Origin: WARW01 sp964582365
GTDB lineage: Bacteria > Patescibacteriota > Microgenomatia > UBA12405
Length of the DNA stretch: 54,224 nucleotides
Assembly (NCBI GenBank): GCA_964582365.1
Contig: CAZOQV010000004.1
Span: 1-54,224, forward strand
Direction: 5' to 3'
Below are positions 46,936-54,224 of this stretch, piece by piece. The translations under genes were made by a program, and so were the position numbers. How positions within the stretch are numbered: the first letter of the stretch is position 1; each line of letters starts with the position of its first letter. The notes beneath the pieces were generated by a model that was given only the letters and a program-made list of their open reading frames with translations, had not been told where the DNA came from and searched no databases.

Positions 46936-47384
46936 TTTTGTAAGTTTGTTTTAAAAAAATCAATCATTAATTTTTGCTCATGTTTTTTGTAACTTTTAGA
47001 ATCGTTTGGTTCTTTAAGTCTACTATTATATTTTAAAATACAAAATTGTTGAGCTAATTCATCGCCTATTCCAAGTTTTTCTTCCAATTCGTATCTCAGA
47101 TTCTTAATATCGCTAGGACAATTTGGTTGACTGGTGTAATAAATAATATCAGCCATCTCTAAGGCTAAATCTGGAGTTAATTCTCCATTTGAAATCTCAT
47201 ATTCCTCCATAAATTCAAGATATTCTCCTGGTTTTTTCTGATCTATTGAATATATTTTTTTCTTAACTTCTTCGGCGGTAAGATTTTCTTGGTGTCCACG
47301 CTTTCTATCCATATTTTTAATTATATTTTTAATTAATTCATCAAAAATAGCGTAATTATCAACATTATTCATTTTCTCTCTCAT
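46932..47384 (-). CDS. hypothetical protein upstream of trmD
   Basis: 150 residues from the ATG at 47384. An ATG at 47399 is in frame, but an extended -10 (TGT-TAAAAT, 47390-47395 on the minus strand) would overlap it; 47384 lies 5 bases after that box. The protein is acidic and helical. EYLEFMEEYE and LALEMADIIYY have the spacing of metal-binding Glu/Asp patterns in MazG-like pyrophosphohydrolases, a weak resemblance. It is translationally coupled to trmD (ATGA). Confidence 0.6.
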   Translation of the reverse strand: MREKMNNVDNYAIFDELIKNIIKNMDRKRGHQENLTAEEVKKKIYSIDQKKPGEYLEFMEEYEISNGELTPDLALEMADIIYYTSQPNCPSDIKNLRYELEEKLGIGDELAQQFCILKYNSRLKEPNDSKSYKKHEQKLMIDFFKTNLQK

Positions 47385-47389
47385 TTCAT

Positions 47390-47395
47390 ATTTTA
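47390..47395 (-). promoter_or_regulatory. extended -10 of the trmD unit, leaderless spacing
   Basis: On the minus strand TGT-TAAAAT, 5 bases before the ATG at 47384. It diverges from the promoter at 47415. Confidence 0.55.
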
Positions 47396-47414
47396 ACATG
47401 TATTAATTTTGCGT

Positions 47415-47420
47415 TATACT
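47415..47420 (+). promoter_or_regulatory. -10 of the GT2-GtrA gene, leaderless spacing
   Basis: TATACT, 9 bases before the ATG at 47430; TTTAAC at 47392-47397 with 17-base spacing is a possible -35. Confidence 0.6.
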
Positions 47421-47429
47421 TTCTTTAAT

Positions 47430-48650
47430 ATGCAAAACAAAAATGTCGCTGTTATCGTTATTCCCACCTATAACGAAGCCGATAATATCGGTCGTATGAT
47501 TGAATACTTAAATAGTAAAACTTTTCCTAATATCGTTGCTAAAAAAGGCGATTTGAAAGAATCTTGGGAGATGAAAATTTTAGTTGTCGATGGAAATTCT
47601 CCTGATGGTACTGGAAAAATTGTTGAAAAAGAAGCTAAAAAATACAATAACACTTTTCTTTTAACTGAAACCAGTAAAGATGGTATCGGAGCTGCTTATC
47701 TTAAAGGGTTTAAATATGCCATTGATAAATTAAAGGCTGACTTTGTTTTTGAATTTGATGGCGATTTCCAACATCCTCCAGAAACCATTCCTTTAATGTT
47801 AAAAGCCATGGAAGAAGGTTACGACTATGTTATTGGCTCTCGTAAAATTAAAGGTGGAAGTAATCCAAAAGGCTGGGGTTTTAAAAGAGTTTTCTTTAGT
47901 GAAGTTGGTGGTTTTACTGCCAGATTTATGATGTTTTTTCCTTTTAAAAATTTTTTTAAAGTTACTGATCCCACTACTGGTTTAAAAGTTACCAGAGTCA
48001 AAGGTTTTATTGACAAAATGGATCTAGATTGGACTGGTAATCGTCTTCTTACTAAAAGTTTTGGTTATAAACTTCAACTTTTATTTGAGACTATTCAAAT
48101 GGGTGCCAAATTTAAAGAAATTCCTCTTAATTTTCATGTCCGAAATGCTGGTGAATCAAAAATCGAAGCCAAAACCGCTAAAGATATTTTTAGAGTCGCT
48201 TTTTTACTTCGTTGGTATGATGACTTTACTCAAAAATTTTTAAAATTTGGCACAGTTGGCGGTGTTGGTTTTGTCATTAATACTGTCGGGGCTAAATTTT
48301 TTAAATTTTTATTAATTACACCGGAGTCAAATGTTAGTCTTTTAAATGGTATTTGTAACGCCATGGCCGCAGAAATTTCTATTATTTCTAATTTCATTTT
48401 TAATAACATTTGGACTTTTTCTAAAGAGAAAATAACTGACAAAAATAAATTAATTTCTAAATTTTTTACCTTCAATTTATCTTCAGTTTTAAGTGGTATT
48501 ATTATTCCTTCAGTGGTAATTTCCATATTGACACATATCTTTGGTGACCGCCTGTTCCTTTATCAAGTTATCGCCATATTTGGACTAACCATCCCTTTAA
48601 ATTGGATGATATATAACACCATTATTTGGAAAAAAGATAAAAAGAAATAA
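47430..48650 (+). CDS. glycosyltransferase family 2 fused to a GtrA-like membrane domain
   Basis: 406 residues from the ATG at 47430; the in-frame TTG at 47409 precedes the -10 box. The N-terminal 260 residues are a dolichol-phosphate-mannose-synthase-type GT2: VIVIPTYNEADNIGRMI, VVDGNSPDGTG, FEFDGDFQHPPETI (DxD-like), VIGSRKIKGG. The C-terminal 140 residues are a GtrA domain with four membrane helices (FGTVGGVGFVINT, ISNFIFNNIWTFS). The fusion should transfer a sugar to polyprenyl phosphate and help move the product across the membrane, for surface glycans. Confidence 0.92.
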   Translation: MQNKNVAVIVIPTYNEADNIGRMIEYLNSKTFPNIVAKKGDLKESWEMKILVVDGNSPDGTGKIVEKEAKKYNNTFLLTETSKDGIGAAYLKGFKYAIDKLKADFVFEFDGDFQHPPETIPLMLKAMEEGYDYVIGSRKIKGGSNPKGWGFKRVFFSEVGGFTARFMMFFPFKNFFKVTDPTTGLKVTRVKGFIDKMDLDWTGNRLLTKSFGYKLQLLFETIQMGAKFKEIPLNFHVRNAGESKIEAKTAKDIFRVAFLLRWYDDFTQKFLKFGTVGGVGFVINTVGAKFFKFLLITPESNVSLLNGICNAMAAEISIISNFIFNNIWTFSKEKITDKNKLISKFFTFNLSSVLSGIIIPSVVISILTHIFGDRLFLYQVIAIFGLTIPLNWMIYNTIIWKKDKKK

Positions 48651-48676
48651 ATATAGTAGAATATATCAGTCTATTA

Positions 48677-48704
48677 TTAATTGTTAATTATTAATTCTTA
48701 ATTA
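48677..48704. repeat. TTAATTN heptanucleotide repeat x4
   Basis: TTAATTG, TTAATTA, TTAATTC, TTAATTA in register, ending 3 bases before the rfbA ATG, where a ribosome binding site would lie. Confidence 0.75.
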
Positions 48705-48707
48705 ATT

Positions 48708-49430
48708 ATGAAAGGTATCATTTTAGCTGGTGGTAGAGCCACTCGTTTGCGTCCATTAACACTTATTACTTCCAAGCAACTTTTGCCGGTTTATAACAAA
48801 CCGATGATTTACTATCCCATCGAAACTTTAATTAAGGCCGGAATTACCGATATTTTAATTATTATTGCTCCAGATTATTCTGGTCATTTTTTAAATCTTT
48901 TAGGTGATGGTAAAGAATTTGGTGCTCATTTTAGTTATGCAGTTCAAAAAGAACCCAAAGGTCTAGCCGATGCCTTCATTATCGGTGAAGATTTTATTGG
49001 CAATGACGATGTCACCATGATTTTAGGTGATAACATTTTTGATCAAGATTTTTCTAAAGATATTCAAGGTTTTAAAGGTGGTGCTATGGTTTTTGCTAAA
49101 CAAGTTGACGATCCAGAACGCTTTGGTGTTGTTGAATTTGATGAAACCATGAAAGCTCTTTCTATCGAAGAAAAACCTCAACAACCTAAAAGTAATTATG
49201 CTGTCGTTGGTCTTTATACTTTTGACAATCGAGTCGTGGAATATGCTAAAAATCTTCAACCATCAGCTCGTGGCGAAATTGAAGTCACTGACCTTAATAA
49301 CATTTATCTTAAAAATGGAGAGATGACAGTAAATATCTTTAATGGATTATGGGAAGATGCTGGAACTTTTGATTCTCTTTTAAGAGTTTCTAATATCATG
49401 GCTGAAAAAGCCAAAACCCAAATTAAATAA
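48708..49430 (+). CDS. rfbA: glucose-1-phosphate thymidylyltransferase (RmlA-like), short form
   Basis: 240 residues. Makes a dNDP-glucose from glucose 1-phosphate, the first step to dTDP-rhamnose type sugars. MKGIILAGGRATRLRPLT is the nucleotide-binding signature, with SKQLLPVYNKPMIYYPIETL, GLADAFIIGEDFIG, ILGDNIF and IEEKPQQPKSNYAVVGLY following. It lacks the C-terminal 45 residues of long RmlA that form the allosteric site, like archaeal and other short forms. The rest of the rhamnose pathway is not in the window. Confidence 0.9.
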   Translation: MKGIILAGGRATRLRPLTLITSKQLLPVYNKPMIYYPIETLIKAGITDILIIIAPDYSGHFLNLLGDGKEFGAHFSYAVQKEPKGLADAFIIGEDFIGNDDVTMILGDNIFDQDFSKDIQGFKGGAMVFAKQVDDPERFGVVEFDETMKALSIEEKPQQPKSNYAVVGLYTFDNRVVEYAKNLQPSARGEIEVTDLNNIYLKNGEMTVNIFNGLWEDAGTFDSLLRVSNIMAEKAKTQIK

Positions 49431-49451
49431 TTAAATGTTACTATCTAATAT

Positions 49452-49988
49452 ATGACTCAAAATAATGACAAATGTCCAAAATGTAGTGCTGACCTAAGCG
49501 AAATAATCGAAACTCCAACTGGTCGTCGTCTTCAACGATGTACTAAAGGTACTTGGAATCCTCAAACTCACAAAACTGAAGGTTGTGATTACGTTAAATG
49601 GCTTGAAGTTGAACCACAACAACTAGACGAAAAATGTCCCAAATGTGGTGCTGCTTTAGTTCTTCAAGTCACTCGATTTGGTAAGAAAATGAAAAAATGT
49701 AGTGCTGGCACTTGGAATAAAGAAACCAAAAAAGTTGAAGGTTGTGATTACGTCGAATGGATTAACGGTACTACTGAAGCTCTTGACGAAAAATGCCCTA
49801 AATGTGGGGAAAAATTAGTTTTATTCACCACTGCTGCTGGCAAAAAAATGAAAAAGTGTTCCACTTCTGGTTGGGACAGAGATGCTAAAAAAGCTACTGG
49901 TTGTGATTATGTTCTTTGGTTAAAAGCCAACCAAAGTTCCAGTGATAATGGTGAAGAATATTTACCACCACCAGAAGAAGAATTCTAA
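49452..49988 (+). CDS. triple zinc-ribbon protein (topoisomerase I tail type)
   Basis: 178 residues built of three tandem units of about 55: CPKC at the start of each, then CTKGTWN, CSAGTWN or CSTSGWD, and GCDYV followed by a Trp. Each unit has four Cys for one zinc. The pattern is that of the zinc fingers at the C-terminus of topoisomerase I, but here they stand alone. The protein ends in an acidic, Pro-rich tail. It probably binds single-stranded nucleic acid. One-base overlap (TAATG) couples it to the rRNA methylase gene. Confidence 0.85.
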   Translation: MTQNNDKCPKCSADLSEIIETPTGRRLQRCTKGTWNPQTHKTEGCDYVKWLEVEPQQLDEKCPKCGAALVLQVTRFGKKMKKCSAGTWNKETKKVEGCDYVEWINGTTEALDEKCPKCGEKLVLFTTAAGKKMKKCSTSGWDRDAKKATGCDYVLWLKANQSSSDNGEEYLPPPEEEF

Positions 49989-50812
49989 TGTTGCTTTCTC
50001 AAAATTTTATTAAAGATCCATTCGTTGTCAAAGAACTTCTGTTTGCCAGTTCTATTAATAATAGTGATTTAGTTGTCGAAATTGGTCCTGGTAGGGGGAT
50101 TATCACCAAGGAATTAATTTTAAGAGCCAAAGAGGTCATTGCTATTGAAAAAGATCCAGATTTGTATCAAGGTCTAATTGAAAAGTTTAAAGATGTTAAA
50201 AATTTAAAAATATTTAATAAAGATTTTTTAAATTGGAATTTACCCAGTGAACCATACAAAGTTTTTTCCAATATTCCTTTTAGCATCACTGCTGAAATTA
50301 TCGATAAATTTTTAAAATCAAAAAACAAACCCGACGAAATATATTTCATTCTCCAAACCGAAGCTGCCGAAAAATATGTTGGCGGTGAAATCGAGACTCA
50401 AAGTTCTATTTTAGCTAAAATTTTTTATAACATTGAAATTTTAGGCGAAATTGATCGCACTGCTTTCACTCCTAAACCTCAAATAAAAATTAGTTTTATA
50501 AAATTTAATTTAAAGCCCGATGTTCACATCGACCCTAAAATTTATCAAGAATTTAGAGATTTTGTTATTTACGGTTTTAACCAATGGAAAGCCGATATTT
50601 TTAATGCCTATAAAAAAGTTTTTTCTTTTAATCAATTTAAAGCTCTTAACAAAAATTTAAAGATAAAAAATTTAAAACCTAGTCAACTTAAATTAGACCA
50701 ATGGTTGGACTTTTTTGATGCTTATCAAAAATTTTTCCCTGTTTCCAAAAAAGATTTTGTCGATGGTTTTGAAATAAAATACCTAAAACGAATTAGAGTT
50801 AAATCGAATTAA
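49988..50812 (+). CDS. rRNA adenine N6-dimethyltransferase (KsgA/Erm family)
   Basis: 274 residues. Rossmann methyltransferase: SQNFIKDPFVV at the start, VVEIGPGRGIITKEL (SAM motif I, about residues 29-43), AIEKD (motif II), NIPFSITAEII (motif IV, about 92-102). KsgA usually has NLPYNI; NIPF is closer to Erm proteins, so the target may be 16S A1518/A1519 or 23S A2058. As the only such gene seen and with housekeeping neighbours, KsgA is the first guess. It overlaps the convergent GT4 gene by 14 bases. Confidence 0.88.
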   Translation: MLLSQNFIKDPFVVKELLFASSINNSDLVVEIGPGRGIITKELILRAKEVIAIEKDPDLYQGLIEKFKDVKNLKIFNKDFLNWNLPSEPYKVFSNIPFSITAEIIDKFLKSKNKPDEIYFILQTEAAEKYVGGEIETQSSILAKIFYNIEILGEIDRTAFTPKPQIKISFIKFNLKPDVHIDPKIYQEFRDFVIYGFNQWKADIFNAYKKVFSFNQFKALNKNLKIKNLKPSQLKLDQWLDFFDAYQKFFPVSKKDFVDGFEIKYLKRIRVKSN

Positions 50813-51881
50813 TATATTCAACCAGTTTTCCAGCAATAAGTTTAGGGCTAAAATTTTTTATTGCAAATTTTCGGCCATTAGCACCCATTTCTTCTCTTAA
50901 ATTTTTATCTCTTATTAATTTATCTAAATACATTGTCAACTCTTCAATATTGGCTTTTAAAATTCCATCTTCTTCCATCGATTTGGCTAAAAATCCTGTT
51001 TTTCCGTTATCAACCACATCTACAATCGATAACGCTTCCACTGAAATTATTGGTTTTTCGCAAAGTTCGGCTTGAACAAAAGGCAAACCAAATCCTTCAC
51101 CTCTTGATGGCGCCACATAAATATCACAAATGTTAGTTAAATTTTTGACGAATTCTATCGAAAAATCAGTGACCATATATCTTATTCTATTTTCCAATCC
51201 AAACTTTTTAATTAAAGCAAATTCCTCTTGGCCTCTTTTAAAAGTGTGTTCTTGTGGCCATGCTTTCATCAAATAAAACCATTTTAAATTTTTATCCAAG
51301 TTTGCCAATGCCCTTAAAACCTCTTGAGCCCCTTTACTAGTCACATCTCCTCCCATAGTCAAGATAAGTGGCACTCCTTCTGATTTTGCTTTAACCAAGT
51401 CGTATTTTTCTTCAATTTTAAAACTAGATTTTACCGACAACATTTTCAAAAATTCTTCTTCTTCGGTTTTACTTATTTTTTTCCAAAAATCATCATCAAC
51501 TGCTTCCAGTAATATCTTTATTTTTTCTGGCTTTATTCCATCACGAACAAACACTTCTTTGCAATAGTTACTCGTAGTCAATATCAAATCTAACTGGTTG
51601 TAACCTTCTATATGGTCATCAATTAAATCATCAGAAACTACCCATGGTAAAACTTTTATTCCCAAAGACAAAGGTTTTTTAACAAATTCATTATATTTAT
51701 GCCAAGATCCAACTCCTACTACTAAATCAGGTTTATATTCTTCATAAATTTTATCTGATTTTTCTACTTCAGTAATTAATACCATTTTAAAATCAGCCCC
51801 AATTTGTTTTAATCCCAAAGCCAATGCTTCCGCCTGATTATAAAAACTAATCCAATCTTGAACTAAAAGTAATATTTTCAT
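50799..51881 (-). CDS. glycosyltransferase family 4
   Basis: 360 residues, GT-B fold. The C-terminal donor site is clear: ILTMGGDVTSKGAQEVLRAL, and SRGEGFGLPFVQAELCEKPII with the EX7E-type pattern. The N-terminal half (KILLLVQDWISFYNQAEALA) binds the acceptor. It is probably cytoplasmic and uses a nucleotide sugar for a surface or storage glycan. It overlaps the GH130 gene by 4 bases, so the pair is one unit. Confidence 0.9.
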   Translation of the reverse strand: MKILLLVQDWISFYNQAEALALGLKQIGADFKMVLITEVEKSDKIYEEYKPDLVVGVGSWHKYNEFVKKPLSLGIKVLPWVVSDDLIDDHIEGYNQLDLILTTSNYCKEVFVRDGIKPEKIKILLEAVDDDFWKKISKTEEEEFLKMLSVKSSFKIEEKYDLVKAKSEGVPLILTMGGDVTSKGAQEVLRALANLDKNLKWFYLMKAWPQEHTFKRGQEEFALIKKFGLENRIRYMVTDFSIEFVKNLTNICDIYVAPSRGEGFGLPFVQAELCEKPIISVEALSIVDVVDNGKTGFLAKSMEEDGILKANIEELTMYLDKLIRDKNLREEMGANGRKFAIKNFSPKLIAGKLVEYINSI

Positions 51882-52891
51882 TTTTTTAACTCCTCCAGAA
51901 GTTTTTCAATTTTAATCGATCTAATTGCTATTTTTTTATCGGCCGCTCCGTAATAAATAAAAAGTGTTCCCTCTTTAACAATGGCTCCAGTTGGAAACAC
52001 AACATTATTAACAATACCTTTTTTCTCCCATTCTTTCTCCGGTGAAAATAAAGGGTAAGGTAAACGCCCAATAACTTTTTGTGGATTTTTTAAATCAAGA
52101 AGTGCCGCACAAGCACTATAAACTTTTTCTTTTTCGCTACCGGAAACAGTATGATAAATTAAAAGCCAACCGTCTGGTGTTTCAATTGGGACACAACCAC
52201 CACCGACGTAACTACTTTCAAAATCATATTTCGGATCTAAAATCAAAAAATCACCCAGATTTTTTAAATACTGTCGCCAAAAATCTTGGGTAAGTTGTCC
52301 AAAATCATCAAAATAGCAAATTTGAATTCCTGGTAAAATTCGGTGAATTATTGCATAGCGACCGTTAATTTTTTTAGGGAAAAGCATAGCATCTTTTTCC
52401 CAAAGATAAACGTCTTCACCTCGATATTTTTTAAAAGTTTTTTCATAAAAAATATATTTTTTATCAACTCCAGAATTTCTAAAAATATCTTCGGCCTCAT
52501 CGTAAGTAAATTGAGGGGTAATTAATCCCTCTTTTTTAAAAGTTTTTAAATCGTTGCTAGTTGCATAAGCCACCAAGGCATTTTGGCCGTCAAAAGCCGT
52601 GTAAAACAGATAATATTTACCTTCAAAATAAGTTATTCGAGGATCTTCAAGTCCTTGACTCTCATACTGATATTCAGGAATTAAAACCGGTTTATCGCTT
52701 CGATAAACAACTTTATTATCTTTTAATTGGCAATAACCAATTGTAGAAAAATTTCCTTTACTAACAGCCCTATAAAACATGTGAACTAAGCCGTCTTTTT
52801 CGATACAAGTCGGATTTAAAACTCCTTCTTCTTCAAACTCAAATCCAACTCGTCCCTCTAAAATAATACTGCTTTCGTCCATGGTTATCAT
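51878..52891 (-). CDS. GH130 family (mannoside phosphorylase-type) protein
   Basis: 337 residues, five-bladed propeller. The family motifs are GVLNPTCIEKDGLVHMFYRA, GLEDPRITYFEGKYYLFYTAFD (in parts GLEDPRIT, YYLFYTAFD), and PIETPDGWLLIYHTV. The Asp in EDPR is the expected acid. Members split beta-mannosides with phosphate or act as hydrolases; with a GT4 next to it, it may act in glycan turnover. The start at 52891 has TGG-TTAAAT 6 bases upstream; a second ATG at 52882 is possible. Confidence 0.88.
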   Translation of the reverse strand: MITMDESSIILEGRVGFEFEEEGVLNPTCIEKDGLVHMFYRAVSKGNFSTIGYCQLKDNKVVYRSDKPVLIPEYQYESQGLEDPRITYFEGKYYLFYTAFDGQNALVAYATSNDLKTFKKEGLITPQFTYDEAEDIFRNSGVDKKYIFYEKTFKKYRGEDVYLWEKDAMLFPKKINGRYAIIHRILPGIQICYFDDFGQLTQDFWRQYLKNLGDFLILDPKYDFESSYVGGGCVPIETPDGWLLIYHTVSGSEKEKVYSACAALLDLKNPQKVIGRLPYPLFSPEKEWEKKGIVNNVVFPTGAIVKEGTLFIYYGAADKKIAIRSIKIEKLLEELKK

Positions 52892-52897
52892 AAAATG

Positions 52898-52903
52898 ATT
52901 TAA
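52898..52903 (-). promoter_or_regulatory. extended -10 of the GH130-GT4 unit, leaderless spacing
   Basis: On the minus strand TGG-TTAAAT, 6 bases before the start at 52891. Confidence 0.5.
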
Positions 52904-52936
52904 CCATCCTTCTTACTCAAAGTCTAGCACTCGCCA

Positions 52937-54025
52937 TCAAATCAAAAATTTTTCTCTAAAAAACTCAATATCCATTTCAATTACCTTATCCCAAGATTGT
53001 TTTAAATTATGGTCACTTCCTAATCTTATATCTAATTCAATTTTTTTTCCTAATAATTCTAATTTTGATTTTAATTCTTGTTGCCATTCAACCTTACACC
53101 AAACATCGCTGGTTCCTTGATGAATTAATATTGGGGCTTCTATCCAATGATAAAAATTATCAATTGAATAAAGATTACTGTCATATTCTTTTTCAAAATC
53201 TTCAATTTTTTGTTTTACTTTTAAACTTTCTTCACTTGTTTCATCTACCAAATCTAAAACACTTTTAGGAAAAGGATTGGTCATTGGTGCCCATAAAACC
53301 GTTGGATAATTTTCCCCAGTAATTTCTAAAACCGAAATGGCAATTTGGCCACCGTTACTGTGTGCCCAAATTCCAATTTTTTCACTATCAACTATGTCTA
53401 ATTTTTTAACCGATTCAATTAAATCCAAAACACTCACTGGTTTTTCAAATCTTGCCTCTAAAATATCAGCCGATTCTCTCTCAGACAACCCGTAACCCAA
53501 AAAATCCAAACTAATTGTCACAAAACCATTTCTTGCCAATTCATCCGCCGCTTTCCAACTACCAGATCCAATAAAATAACCTTCATTATCGGCATAACCT
53601 CGAATCATTATAATTACTGGCATTTTATCTTGCCCGTCCGAAGCTTTTAGTGAAGGAGGGTTACTCGGAATATTCATCATTCCGCTAATTTTTTTATCAT
53701 TTGATTCAAAACTAATTGCCTTACTTTCAAAATTATTTTCTTTTTTAATTCCATCTTTCAGATATATTTTAGCTACTGTTTTTCTGGCCTCTTCCACCAC
53801 CAAAACCCTACCTATGCTTTCAATTTTTGAAGCTTTATTTTTTCTATTTCTCAAATTTTCAAAATTATATTGGGCAAAATAACCAATATTTTTTTCTATT
53901 TTATTATCTACTGATTTTCCCTTAGGATCGGTGATATTATCACTAAAAATAATCCAATTATTTTTCCAAGCCACCACTCCCAATCCTATTAATAACAGCG
54001 GTATTAATAATAAAAATTTTTTCAT
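52937..54025 (-). CDS. alpha/beta hydrolase, membrane-anchored
   Basis: 362 residues. N-terminal signal anchor (about 4-20), a beta-rich stretch, then the hydrolase fold: MIRGYADNEGYF (oxyanion region), nucleophile in WAHSNGGQ (Ser), Asp in HQGTSDVW and His in GSDHNL. The order and spacing fit the S9/dienelactone-hydrolase group, whose members are peptidases or esterases; the substrate is unknown. It probably acts outside the membrane. It stops at TGA. The gene begins 13 bases after the partial kinase gene. Confidence 0.88.
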   Translation of the reverse strand: MKKFLLLIPLLLIGLGVVAWKNNWIIFSDNITDPKGKSVDNKIEKNIGYFAQYNFENLRNRKNKASKIESIGRVLVVEEARKTVAKIYLKDGIKKENNFESKAISFESNDKKISGMMNIPSNPPSLKASDGQDKMPVIIMIRGYADNEGYFIGSGSWKAADELARNGFVTISLDFLGYGLSERESADILEARFEKPVSVLDLIESVKKLDIVDSEKIGIWAHSNGGQIAISVLEITGENYPTVLWAPMTNPFPKSVLDLVDETSEESLKVKQKIEDFEKEYDSNLYSIDNFYHWIEAPILIHQGTSDVWCKVEWQQELKSKLELLGKKIELDIRLGSDHNLKQSWDKVIEMDIEFFREKFLI

Positions 54026-54038
54026 TTACAAAAACCAG

Positions 54039-54224
54039 CTAAATAAATTGTTGAATTTTATTAAAAACTTTTTCAACATCCAAATTTTCCAAATCAGTCG
54101 AATCAAAGATAACTATTTCTCCGCCAATATCCATTGGTTCAAATTTTCCTTTCAATAAAAGTTCTTTAAATTCATCGTAATTTGAACTATCACAATGCCC
54201 CGGGTGTCTTTCTCCTGATTCCGA
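54039..54224 (-). CDS. partial kinase-like protein, C-terminus only
   Basis: 61 C-terminal residues; the rest is beyond the window. SGERHPGHCDSSNYDEF, then GKFEPMDIGGEIVIFDSTDLENLD, resemble the end of small P-loop kinases of the AAA_33/zeta-toxin-like group (pattern HPGHxD ... GxxxPLDLGGxxIxVDTT). The P-loop is not visible, so the call is tentative. It shares a strand with the hydrolase gene, 13 bases apart. Confidence 0.6.
   Translation of the reverse strand, partial: SESGERHPGHCDSSNYDEFKELLLKGKFEPMDIGGEIVIFDSTDLENLDVEKVFNKIQQFI

Overview
The window is AT-rich bacterial DNA that looks like a Patescibacteria (CPR) genome, probably of the Microgenomates type. The spc-type ribosomal cluster runs directly from rpsE to rplO with no rpmD (L30), a known CPR-wide loss. 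The map gene usually found between adk and infA is missing, genes are tightly packed, and most genes lack a Shine-Dalgarno site. UGA is an ordinary stop (for example at 442-444 and in the hydrolase ending at 52937), so this is not one of the CPR lineages that read UGA as glycine. The lineage assignment is inference; no 16S gene is present.

Layout. 1-1347: three unknown genes, each with a clear Shine-Dalgarno site, closed by a terminator and a cluster of palindromes. 1693-17711: one long cluster of 32 genes, tuf-S10-spc-secY-adk-infA-rpmJ-rpsM-rpsK-rpsD-rpoA-rplQ-rplM-rpsI, with an internal promoter before rpmJ and a terminator after rpsI. 17.7-30.2 kb: housekeeping genes (uppP, an OB-fold/PolB-like exonuclease, ppa, a family 1 glycosidase, tRNA-Pro, recA-recX, RNase Y, an HU-like protein, nadE, ychF, miaA, an AI-2E family permease). 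30.2-31.0 kb: rnpB and two very small genes on the minus strand. 31.0-36.1 kb: DUF4446, DUF3048, two small regulators and secD-secF. 36.1-47.4 kb: CCA-adding enzyme, recJ, aspS, a D-Ala-D-Ala carboxypeptidase, gltX (broken by a 100-N gap), VanZ-like and CAP proteins, trmD. 47.4-54.2 kb: cell-surface sugar and rRNA genes (a GT2-GtrA fusion, rfbA, a triple zinc-ribbon protein, a KsgA/Erm-type methylase, GT4, GH130, an alpha/beta hydrolase and a partial kinase).

Two genome-wide patterns stand out. First, many transcription units have a -10 box only 5-9 bases before the start codon, often with the extended TGn form. rnpB has the same -10 to +1 spacing, and its 5' end is fixed by helix P1. Most such mRNAs should therefore be leaderless. 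Second, repeat elements sit not only between genes but inside conserved genes without breaking the frame: 28-29-base GTAGAGACG palindromes in recJ and rplV, a two-hairpin element in miaA, heptanucleotide (TTAGAAA-type) tandem repeats in ychF, miaA, the CCA enzyme, trmD and perhaps the exonuclease, and two identical 35-base hairpins inside RNase P RNA. The same palindrome and a 7-base AT periodicity recur in the intergenic spacers.
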